Below, piece by piece: positions 36,301 through 48,300 of a stretch of DNA of 64,000 bases. A model generated the notes under the pieces. It searched no databases and was not told the DNA's origin. It was given only the letters and a program-made list of their open reading frames with translations. The stretch lies in NCBI GenBank assembly GCA_947561715.1, contig OX387202.1:5965001-6029000 (forward strand), written 5' to 3'. Position numbers and translations under genes: made by a program. Source of the DNA: Ascidia mentula. Taxonomy: Eukaryota; Chordata; Ascidiacea; Phlebobranchia; Ascidiidae. How positions within the stretch are numbered: the stretch's first letter is position 1; each line of letters begins with the position of its first letter.

Positions 36301-39300
36301 ACTTGAGCCGTGTTTTCGGTGTACGCAATTCACTCAGTGCAGTGACTGCACTCGGCGCAGTGACTTCATTAGGCGCAATGACTTTTCTCGATGCAGTGAC
36401 TTCACTCGGGGCAGTGACCTCACTCGGCGCAGTGACTTCGCTCGGCGCAGTGACCTTACTCGGTGCAGCAGTAACTGCACTCTGTTCAGTGACCTCACTG
36501 AAATGTGCTTCCCCCTATAATTCATGCACGTCACCAATTGACATCACTTAACTGTACTCTGATTTGATTGCGAAATACTTTAAACCATATCGCTTATTTA
36601 ATACAAATTTCCAAGAAGCCAACGTAACAACATCAAATGCAAACCAAGTTTATTTAAATTACTTGCATGGAATGCAACAGAAACTCCTTTTTTGGGCGTT
36701 TGTAGCACATTTCATGTGTGTCCATCTCTTGCTAAAATCACATGAAATCTATGAACACAAAAACAGCATGTGACCCCTTAAAGTTAAAGGCCTGGTCATG
36801 GTTGCATCACAATTTGGGCATTGGAGATGCCCTCCTTTTTTGTTGGGTTTCCATTTTTTGGCATGGAAGTATGCAAGGCAAACAATAACCTATAAAGTAA
36901 CATATTCAAATTCACCTTACTGTCATCTACCTTTTGATATATTGGGCTGTTACTTCCTTTTGCCATGTGTACGAACCCCGGTTATAATGTGTTGATTAAA
37001 GACCTCAGTGGTAATTTAGAGTAGACCACATTTCAAAAAGCGAATGACAACAAATAAAGTTGAATTAATTATTACATAATGTTTAATATTATGTTCAACC
37101 TCAGCATCAACATTAACATGTTCTATTAAATATTTTAACATACCTTCCAGCCCTATATATACTAAGTGGTATGCCTTCAGTTAAAATGCTGTGTGATTCC
37201 ATGATATTCTATATCAGTAAAAATTTCATTACGCAGCACACATCGTGCAGATAATGTCAATGTTTGCTTGTAAGCATGGACGTCAGGAAAAAAAATATTC
37301 ATTTTGATGCTATTATTAAGGACACGTAAATTCAGGTATGACTCTTAAAGAACACAGCATAAGAAGGTATAAATAACAAGAAATGCTCGCAGGCTACACC
37401 AGGAACTTTGAGTGAAGTAGCTTTACCGAGTAAGGTTGGAAGTCCCTTCACCGAGTACGGTGATCGATGAAGTTACTTCACCGAAGCACACATTTTTACG
37501 CACAACCCCTGTTGAACATTTCAGCGCCTAATGGACACGGTATGTCTGTATTTTAAATATTTTGACGTTTACCTTGATGACATCTTAATACCAAGTTTAA
37601 CTGAAGATTTCTTAAACAGTTGCTTCCGACGCCCATGTCGAGACACAACAATTCTCCCAAGAGTGTTGAAAAGCACCAAGACGAGTAAATACGTGTTTGA
37701 TCAATGCGACACCCACAGAACACCCTAAAGGTCCCTTTAAATTGATACAGCGAGCGATCAAGACGTTTTTACATGATCTGGCGGTCGCGACCAACACGTA
37801 TCCATCAATTGGTTGAAGCCAGAGCACGTTGTCTTGTCCGTGCCCGTTAAGGTAGCGCGCCTCAGGCCGCCGGGAAGAACGGGACTCGACGTCACGTACG
37901 CTCAGCTTTGCCATGCGTGACGATTGCCCGCTGCTGAAGGGTGTTCTGTGGCGCCCACATTGAACTTGTCACAAACTGTGTGCAGCGAAACGTGTAATGT
38001 GCCTTTTTCGCATACACATTTTTTAACCACTGTACACATTTTTTAACCACTTTAACAGACACGTTCTGTGGCGTATAAACTAAAGTTGCAACCGCATTAG
38101 TCTGGTGAAAAAACAAATGATGCATTTACCAATGCAGATGAATTTAATGTAACAATACATGACAAGGTACTTTCACGAGATGTTGGAGGAAGATATAATG
38201 CATTCAGCGTCTTCGCTATCACAGGAATGACCACGAGGACTTGTAAGGACTGAAAAACCTAATTTAGGAACCACTTCTCCAGACGATTGGTCAACTGTGA
38301 TTGCGTTTCAGTACGGAACAAAAGCATTTCCTTGCTTTTGTTTCGCAAGAATCGGCCGTGTTTCCTCCCAATTTGCTAAATGGAAGAGCTGTGCACCAAC
38401 AGTTAAATGGATTTGCACTGAACATGGCGTATGTAAAAATACCAACGACATTAACTGATATAAGCTACTTTTACACGACTCGATTTGTGTTACACGATTA
38501 AACTTTGTGACTTTGCTTGGGATGCCAATGCGAACGAGCAGACATATCATGGGAACATGTTGGATTAGTTCGCGAGAAACCTGCGAAAAACCTTTGGACG
38601 AACAGAGGACCGTTGTTCCCAGGCAAGTGTTATGGTCGACGACAGTGATACCAACAATGCGTGACGATGAGGAGTTACTGGAAATCAAATTGGACCGAAA
38701 CCCGTCGACCTAACAAATGTCACAAGTGGTTGTGCAAACAATTCTTCCTTCTTTTTCAACATCTCTATTGATTCGTTTGTTTTAACACCACTTAATTTAT
38801 TCACTGATTTTTCTTTGTTGATTTGATATTGTTATTTTGCACACGCGCGGGTGTAGATTATTATTTATTTAATTTGGCATTATCAACACATACTTTGTAA
38901 ACACATTCCTTCTTTTTTTGAATTTACTTATATTTACGAAAATTTAGACACAAAGATAGCCTCAGTTTTCTTATGGCTTTTGGCCTTTTTTGGCGGTGAT
39001 TAATTGCTGCCGTGTAACTATAAGCTGGTTGGACACCAAGTTGTGTCGAAGTTTGGTTTGAGGCAGAGGAGCAGGTGGTGTGTAATGCGAAGAGGGCGGG
39101 CGAACAGTTGCCACCCTTCCTTTGTGCGGCGCAAGCAGGCTTTACGGCCTAGATGCAACGAAAGACTTGGGTGTGATTGTGTTGCCTTATTTTGGAGAGC
39201 AATCTAACACATTGATGTGACCTCCTGCAGATTTTCAAATCAAATTGTTTGTACGCCCACATGTTACACTACTTTATTCGGACGGCGCAGGAGATATGCC

Positions 39301-42300
39301 CGATGTGTGAGGTGCGGTGTACAAAACATACTGTGGCAACCATGACGTGGTCGATATTGGTGAGATTGGCCGCGCATTACGAACACGACTAAAGAAACAT
39401 CAGGGTTACGAAATTAAAAGACAGAAGTCTACGGAAGCATCGATTTAGCAGCATGTAGCGAGTTTCATGCGTAGGTAAGATAAAAAATTGCCACGATCTT
39501 CAGAATGTCGCTAAATTATAGTTAAGGTATGGGGGAATAAAATATTACATAACGATATGCAACATTAGGCATTTAAATAGCTAAGCCTGTAACATTCGTT
39601 CTTTCGCCCGTTGGTTTTTTGTTCGCGACACTCACAAAAGTTCGTATGTGTTGAACGAAGTCATGAACTCACTCACCGGTTTCATCAACAGTTTAGTCTT
39701 CTCGGATAGATATTTGGCACCAAGGCGTGTCAGGCCGCATCTACTCAGATCCACTTCTTGAATGTTTTGGATGCAGTCGGCCACGTAAACCGCACCAAGG
39801 TCTTCTATATTGTTGTGGGTGAGGTCGAGCATCTTCAACTGAATGTAGTAATATCCAAGTAAAACAAATTGTGTGAATAAAAACAATACCAATAAATGAT
39901 ACCAAAACAATCATTTGAAAACAAAAAACATCGATGTGCTTTTCTTTTAAAATGTTTTTAATTTTGCCGGATAATGCACCGAAAAGTTAATAAACAACAT
40001 TATTTTCAGCTGGCGCAGAAGTATTGCCATGCTTACGCATAGCAAGGCGGGATAGCCCCACTGCGCAGGCCCTTTATATTTGGCGATCACAGCTCTAATA
40101 TTCTGATCATAAGGTTCACAGGCTTCGCAGTCAAGGCATTTTCAGCTGTTTTCTCCAAGGAAGAACAGTTGCAAAATTTGCGTCGCTTGATTCAGGTGTT
40201 TGATGAAAACGATCTAAGTTGCCGGATGGAGATCAACTAATTCGTGCGACAAATATCTCAGGATTTACTCACGAGAAAGTTGCATATGCTCACAGCAAAT
40301 TGTTTGGCTAGATGGGGGCTAATCTTACCCCAGTTCACCTAGGAGGTAAAACTATTTCAACGTGTACCACCTAGTTGAGTGTTACAAACTAGATCAATTA
40401 CGATTTTTTAAATTCGAACTATTACCGATAATTACGGAAAGGTACTCTTGTCCAACCTGGAATGCCGTCGCGTACCACTAGTTGGGAAACACTGACCTAT
40501 GATATTGAGTACAGACTTAGAGCTAGTAAACGATCTCACAATTATGAGGAGAAAGCAACCGTGGATTCCGGTGCAAACTTTTAAAAATTTTCTTTACATA
40601 TGATTTGTTAACGCAGTGCTAACATAACATGGGAAATGGTGCCCTGGGGTCAACTCAGCATGGGATTTCACAAATGTCGATACGTCATCCCTGCCTCGAT
40701 TCAGAGAAGAGTAATCTTGCGCCACGCGGGTTTTCCATATATTTCTCGAATCGTTAATCAGTGGGCATCACAATGTTCAAGAATACTCATTGACATTGCT
40801 CAGGATTGGGTAAAAGTGCCAGAGGTATAACAACTGGTTTTTATGGCATACGTGATACATTGAATAAACTTAAATTTTTGTGGAAAATATTATGTAAAAT
40901 CATAAATTGTTGATAATTGTAAAAGAGAAAATTGTGAGTAAGATGTTGTCGTCGTCAGAGATACAACATTTACTTTTGGACGATATTGTGGAGAAACAGC
41001 AGCTAACAAATATGTTGGAGTGTCCAAAATTTGTAATGGACAAATTGTGCATATGTCGTCAAATACATTGAGACAAAACTTGACTGGAGCTGCACAGGTT
41101 TTACGTCCGCTTAACAATTTCAGTTATTAAAGTAACAGAAACCCTGAGGAATATAGGGGTTCTAAAAAAACACCAAGAAAAAAATTGGGAAGCAATTGTC
41201 TCCGTATGCGTTTCACCTTTCTCGCCAAGAGCGCCCATCACGCTTATTCAAATTGCCTTCCTTAAGCGACGGAAAGCTATCGGCGTAGGTGATCATCACA
41301 CGTGCTTCCGGTTTATACTTGTTGGAGTTGGAAATCAAGTTAGGCAATATTTCGGGTCCCGGTCAAGTACGTACAATGCATCCAAGAGCGGAGACCTTGA
41401 GTTCTGGGGAGGAGGCACAGGAGCAGGAGATAGGAAACGTGGAGAAGGCGAGCGAACGGTTGCCACCCTTCCTTTATGCGGCATAACCAGGATTTGCACT
41501 GAACATGGCGTATGTAAAAATACCAACGACATTAACTGATATCAGCTACTTTTACACGACTCGATTTGTGTTACACGATTAAACTTTGTGACTTTGCTTG
41601 GGACGTCAATGCGAACGAAGAGACATATCATAGAAACATGTTGGATTAGTTCGCGAGAAACCTTTGGACGAACAGAGGAGCGTTGTTCCCAGGCAAGTGT
41701 TATGGTCGACGACAGTGATACCAACAATGCGTGACGATGAGGAGTTACTGGGAATCAAGTTGGACCGAAACCCGTCGACAGAACAGGTGTCACAAGTGGT
41801 TGTGCAAACAATTCTTCCTTCTTTTTCAACATCTTTATTGATTCATTTGTTTTAACACCACTTAATTTATTCACTGATTTTGCTCTGTTTGTTTCATATT
41901 GTTTATTTTGCATACACGTGTGCATGTATCATTATTTACTTAATTTGGCGTCATCAACACTTAACTTTTCTTTCTAAACACATTCCTTCTTTTGTAATTT
42001 TACTTCTATGTATAAAACTTTCGACACAAAGATAGCCTCAGTTTTCTTGTGGCTTTTGGCCTTGTTTTTGGCGGTGATTTGTTGCTGCCAGTTAATCAAA
42101 AGCATAGGCTATTTAAAATCTCATCAAAAATTCTCATCAAATTGTTTGAACGCCCCCCTGTTACACTACGTTATTCGGACGGCGCAGGAGATATGCCCGA
42201 TGTGTAAGGTGTGGTGTACTATACACACTGTGGCAACAGCGACTTGGTCGATATTAGTAAGCCTGGACGCGCATTACGAACACGACTGAAGAAACATCAG

Positions 42301-45300
42301 GGTTACGTAATTACCTGCCAGAAGTCTACGGAAACGTCGATTTAGCAGCATTTAGCATGTTTGCCGCATAAGTAAGATAAAAAATTGCCATGATATTCAG
42401 AATGTTACTAAATTATAGTTAAGGTATAGGGGAATAAAACATTTAAAACATAACATAGCGATATGGCAACAGTAGGTATTTAAATAACTAAGCCTGTAAC
42501 TTTCCTTCTTTCGTGCGTTGGATTTCTGTTTTCTCGACACTCACAAAAGTTCGTGTGTGTTGAACGAATTCCGACCAAATCATAAAATCACTCACCGGTT
42601 TCATCAACAGTTTAGTCTTCTCGGATAGATGTTTGGCACCAACGCATGTCAGACCGCATCTACTCAGATCCACTTCTTCAATGTTTTCGATGCAGTCGGC
42701 CACGTAAACCGCACCAAGGTCTTCTATATTGTTGTGGGAGAGGTCGAGCGTCTTCAACTGAATGTAGTAATATCCAAGTAAAACAAATTGTGTGAATAAA
42801 AACAATACCAATAAATGATATTAAAACAATCATTTGAAAACAAAAAATATCGATGTGCTTTTCTTTAAAATGTTTTTAAATTTTGTCGGATAATGCACCG
42901 AAAATTTAATATACGACATTTTTTTCAGTTGATTTCTCCAAGGAAGTACAATTGCGAAATTTGCGTCGCTTGTTTCAGGTGTAAGGTTCACAGGCTTCGC
43001 AGCCAAGGCATTGCAGCCAAGCTGGATCTGCCACTTTTCCCGACAAGTCGGAGCGAGATCTGAAAAATCAAGCTCCCGGTGAGGTTTGAACTCACGACCC
43101 TGGGCTAACCAGGCCCAACGCTCTACCAACTGAGCTACAGGAGCTCAGTGGCTTCACGGGGTATATTGTGGCCAAGGTACACTGGTGCGCAAGCGCACAA
43201 CTTGTCGGGCGACCTACACATGCGTAGAGGATCTCCACCACCGACTCACCGGGAGCTTGATTTTTCAGATCTCGCTCCGACTTGTCGGGAAAAGTGGCAG
43301 ATCCAGCTTGGCTGCAATGCCTTGGCTGCGAAGCCTGTGAACCTTATGATCAGAATATTAGAGCTGTGTATATCGCCAAATATAAAAGGGCCTGCGCAGT
43401 AGGGCGATCCCGCCTTGCTATGCGTAAGCATGGCGTTACTTCTGCGTTGTTTCAGGTGTTTGATGAAAACGATCTAAGTTGCCGGATGGAGATAAACTAA
43501 TTCGTGCGACAAATATCTCAGGATTTACTCAAGAGAAAGTTGCATATGCTCACAGCAAATTGTTTGGCTAGATTGGGGCTAATCTTACCCCAGTTCACCT
43601 AGGAGGTAAAACTATTTCAACGTGTACCACCTAGTTGAGCGTTACAAATTAGATTACTTACGATTTTTTAAATTCGAACTATTACCGATAATTACGGAAA
43701 GGTACTCTTGTCCAAACTGGAATACCGTCGCGTACCACCGGTTGGGAAACACTGATCTATGATATTGATTTATGCATAGATGCGATGAAGTAACTCCCAT
43801 GGGTGTGATTGTGTCCTCATTTTGGAGAGCTATCTGGCAATTTGGTGCGTCGTCTTACAGATGTTACACTACGTTCTTCTGAATGCACAGGAGATATGCC
43901 CGAAGTGTGTGGTGTGTTTGTGGTTTGTGTGGTGTGTGCGGTGTGTGTGGTGTGCGTGTGGTGTGTGTGGTGTGTATGGTGTGTGTGGTGTGTGTGGTGT
44001 GTGTGGTGTGTGTGGTGTGTGTGGTGTGTGTGGTGTGTGTGGTGTGTGTGGTGTGTGTGGTGTGTGTGGTGTGTCTGGTGTGTGTGGCGAATCACACCGT
44101 GGCAACTGCGACGTAGTCGATCTTGGTGAGACTGACCGCGCATTACGAACACGACTGAAGAAACATCAGGGTTACGTAATTACCTGCCAGAAGTCTACGG
44201 AAACGTCGATTTAGCAGCATTTAGCATGTTTGCCGCATAAGTAAGATAAAAAATTGCCATGATATTCAGAATGTTACTAAATTATAGTTAAGGTATAGGG
44301 GAATAAAACATTTAAAACATAACATAGCGATATGGCAACAGTAGGTATTTAAATAACTAAGCCTGTAACTTTCCTTCTTTCGTGCGTTGGATTTCTGTTT
44401 TCTCGACACTCACAAAAGTTCGTGTGTGTTGAACGAATTCCGACCAAGTCATAAAATCACTCACCGGTTTCATCAACAGTTTAGTCTTCTCGGATAGATG
44501 TTTGGCACCAACGCATGTCAGACCGCATCTACTCAGATCCACTTCTTCAATGTTTTCGATGCAGTCGGCCACGTAAACCGCACCAAGGTCTTCTATATTG
44601 TTGTGGGAGAGGTCGAGCGTCTTCAACTGAATGTAGTAATATCCAAGTAAAACAAATTGTGTGAATAAAAACAATACCAATAAATGATATTAAAACAATC
44701 ATTTGAAAACAAAAAATATCGATGTGCTTTTCTTTAAAATGTTTTTAAATTTTGTCGGATAATGCACCGAAAATTTAATATACGACATTTTTTTCAGTTG
44801 ATTTCTCCAAGGAAGTACAATTGCGAAATTTGCGTCGCTTGTTTCAGGTGTAAGGTTCACAGGCTTCGCAGCCAAGGCATTGCAGCCAAGCTGGATCTGC
44901 CACTTTTCCCGACAAGTCGGAGCGAGATCTGAAAAATCAAGCTCCCGGTGAGGTTTGAACTCACGACCCTGGGCTAACCAGGCCCAACGCTCTACCAACT
45001 GAGCTACAGGAGCTCAGTGGCTTCACGGGGTATATTGTGGCCAAGGTACACTGGTGCGCAAGCGCACAACTTGTCGGGCGACCTACACATGCGTAGAGGA
45101 TCTCCACCACCGACTCACCGGGAGCTTGATTTTTCAGATCTCGCTCCGACTTGTCGGGAAAAGTGGCAGATCCAGCTTGGCTGCAATGCCTTGGCTGCGA
45201 AGCCTGTGAACCTTATGATCAGAATATTAGAGCTGTGTATATCGCCAAATATAAAAGGGCCTGCGCAGTAGGGCGATCCCGCCTTGCTATGCGTAAGCAT

Positions 45301-48300
45301 GGCGTTACTTCTGCGTTGTTTCAGGTGTTTGATGAAAACGATCTAAGTTGCCGGATGGAGATAAACTAATTCGTGCGACAAATATCTCAGGATTTACTCA
45401 AGAGAAAGTTGCATATGCTCACAGCAAATTGTTTGGCTAGATTGGGGCTAATCTTACCCCAGTTCACCTAGGAGGTAAAACTATTTCAACGTGTACCACC
45501 TAGTTGAGCGTTACAAATTAGATTACTTACGATTTTTTAAATTCGAACTATTACCGATAATTACGGAAAGGTACTCTTGTCCAAACTGGAATACCGTCGC
45601 GTACCACCGGTTGGGAAACACTGATCTATGATATTGATTTATGCATAGATGCGATGAAGTAACTCCCATGGGTGTGATTGTGTCCTCATTTTGGAGAGCT
45701 TTCTGGCAATTTGGTGCGTCGTCTTACAGATGTTACACTACGTTCTTCTGAATGCACAGGAGATATGCCCGAAGTGTGTGGTGTGTTTGTGGTTTGTGTG
45801 GTGTGTGCGGTGTGTGTGGTGTGTGTGTGGTGTGTGTGGTGTGTATGGTGTGTGTGGTGTGTGTGGTGTGTGTGGTGTGTGTGGTGTGTGTGGTGTGTGT
45901 GGTGTGTGTGGTGTGTGTGGTGTGTGTGGTGTGTGTGGTGTGTTTGGTGTGTGTGGCGAATCACACCGTGGCAACTGCGACGTAGTCGATCTTGGTGAGA
46001 CTGACCGCGCATTACGAACACGACTGAAGAAACATCAGGGTTACGTAATTACCTGCCAGAAGTCTACGGAAACGTCGATTTAGCAGCATTTAGCATGTTT
46101 GCCGCATAAGTAAGATAAAAAATTGCCATGATATTCAGAATGTTACTAAATTATAGTTAAGGTATAGGGGAATAAAACATTTAAAACATAACATAGCGAT
46201 ATGGCAACAGTAGGTATTTAAATAACTAAGCCTGTAACTTTCCTTCTTTCGTGCGTTGGATTTCTGTTTTCTCGACACTCACAAAAGTTCGTGTGTGTTG
46301 AACGAATTCCGACCAAGTCATAAAATCACTCACCGGTTTCATCAACAGTTTAGTCTTCTCGGATAGATGTTTGGCACCAACGCATGTCAGACCGCATCTA
46401 CTCAGATCCACTTCTTCAATGTTTTCGATGCAGTCGGCCACGTAAACCGCACCAAGGTCTTCTATATTGTTGTGGGAGAGGTCGAGCGTCTTCAACTGAA
46501 TGTAGTAATATCCAAGTAAAACAAATTGTGTGAATAAAAACAATACCAATAAATGATATTAAAACAATCATTTGAAAACAAAAAATATCGATGTGCTTTT
46601 CTTTAAAATGTTTTTAAATTTTGTCGGATAATGCACCGAAAATTTAATATACGACATTTTTTTCAGTTGATTTCTCCAAGGAAGTACAATTGCGAAATTT
46701 GCGTCGCTTGTTTCAGGTGTAAGGTTCACAGGCTTCGCAGCCAAGGCATTGCAGCCAAGCTGGATCTGCCACTTTTCCCGACAAGTCGGAGCGAGATCTG
46801 AAAAATCAAGCTCCAGGTGAGGTTTGAACTCACGACCCTGGGCTAACCAGGCCCAACGCTCTACCAACTGAGCTACAGGAGCTCAGTGGCTTCACGGGGT
46901 ATATTGTGGCCAAGGTACACTGGTGCGCAAGCGCACAACTTGTCGGGCGACCTACACATGCGTAGAGGATCTCCACCACCGACTCACCGGGAGCTTGATT
47001 TTTCAGATCTCGCTCCGACTTGTCGGGAAAAGTGGCAGATCCAGCTTGGCTGCAATGCCTTGGCTGCGAAGCCTGTGAACCTTATGATCAGAATATTAAA
47101 GCTGTGTATATCGCCAAATATAAAAGGGCCTGCGCAGTAGGGCGATCCCGCCTTGCTATGCGTAAGCATGGCGTTACTTCTGCGTTGTTTCAGGTGTTTG
47201 ATGAAAACGATCTAAGTTGCCGGATGGAGATAAACTAATTCGTGCGACAAATATCTCAGGATTTACTCAAGAGAAAGTTGCATATGCTCACAGCAAATTG
47301 TTTGGCTAGATTGGGGCTAATCTTACCCCAGTTCACCTAGGAGGTAAAACTATTTCAACGTGTACCACCTAGTTGAGCGTTACAAATTAGATTACTTACG
47401 ATTTTTTAAATTCGAACTATTACCGATAATTACGGAAAGGTACTCTTGTCCAAACTGGAATACCGTCGCGTACCACCGGTTGGGAAACACTGATCTATGA
47501 TATTGATTTATGCATAGATGCGATGAAGTAACTCCCATGGGTGTGATTGTGTCCTCATTTTGGAGAGCTATCTGGCAATTTGGTGCGTCGTCTTACAGAT
47601 GTTACACTACGTTCTTCTGAATGCACAGGAGATATGCCCGAAGTGTGTGGTGTGTGTGTGGTGTGTGTGGTGTGTGTGGTGTGTGTGGTGTGTGTGGTGT
47701 GTGTGGTGTGTGTGGTGTGTGTGGTGTGTGTGGTGTGTGTGGTGTGTGTGGTGTGTCTGGTGTGTGTGGCGAATCACACCGTGGCAACTGCGAGGTAGTC
47801 GATCTTGGTGAGACTGACCGCGCATTACGAACACGACTGAAGAAACATTAGGGTGACGTAATTAACTGCCAGGAGTCCACAGAAACAACGATTTTGCAGC
47901 ATGTAGCGAGTTTGGTGCATTTGGATAGATCTTAAAATGGCATGATCTTCAGAATGTCATTAAGTTATATTTGGGGTATATAGTGGAAATACAATTGTTA
48001 AGCTTTATATAGCCATTGGGCGACAGTAGACATTTAAATAACTAAGCCTGTAACTTTCGAATTGCGACTACGACATCAAATAACTCACCGGTTTTTTCAA
48101 CAGCCTAATCATATCCGATAGATATTTGGCACCAACACTTGTGAGGCCGCATCCACTCAGATTCACTTGTTCAATGTTTTGGATGCATCCCCCCACGCGA
48201 ACTGCACCAAGGTCTTTTATATTGCTGCGATAGATGTTGAGCAACCTCAGCTTAACGAAATAATATCGATGTTAATCAAATTGCGAATAACAATAACCAC

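Larger units (their letters stand above)
42268..44136. repeat. Tandem unit 1 (1869 bp)
   Basis: Starts at CGCGCATTACGAACACGACT. It contains, in order, the end of a Penelope-like fragment, a gene B repeat exon on the minus strand, a SINE with a 101-bp inverted repeat, and a Penelope-like fragment with a 9-bp satellite. The next copy begins exactly 1869 bases later and is almost identical. Confidence 0.9.
44137..46005. repeat. Tandem unit 2 (1869 bp)
   Basis: Differs from unit 1 by only a handful of bases seen by eye (for example GTCATAAAATC for ATCATAAAATC, and GCTTTCTGGC for GCTATCTGGC). Such similarity points to very recent duplication or to an assembly effect. Confidence 0.9.
46006..47818. 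repeat. Tandem unit 3 (about 1813 bp, shorter satellite)
   Basis: Same content as units 1 and 2 but with about six fewer satellite copies. After 47,850 the sequence departs from the unit (CATTAGGGTGACG for CATCAGGGTTACG), which marks the older flank. Confidence 0.88.

Noticed and set aside
36174-36551. A 125-residue frame with repeated AVTSLG
   Set aside because: The repeat is an 18-bp minisatellite, and the remaining sequence has no signal peptide, domain or splice support.
43072-43144. A tRNA gene on the minus strand (also at 44,941, 46,810 and 20,832)
   Set aside because: The cloverleaf is good, but there is an extra base between the D and anticodon stems, the body carries SINE sequence, and copies are dispersed and tandem. 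It is a tRNA-derived SINE head.
43809-44214. Several overlapping frames rich in Cys-Val, Trp-Cys-Val or His-Thr
   Set aside because: They are translations of the 9-bp satellite in all frames and strands, not genes.
42268-47818. A CRISPR-like or phage-like array
   Set aside because: Repeats are kilobase-long eukaryotic units with spliced exons and SINEs. There are no short repeats with unique spacers.
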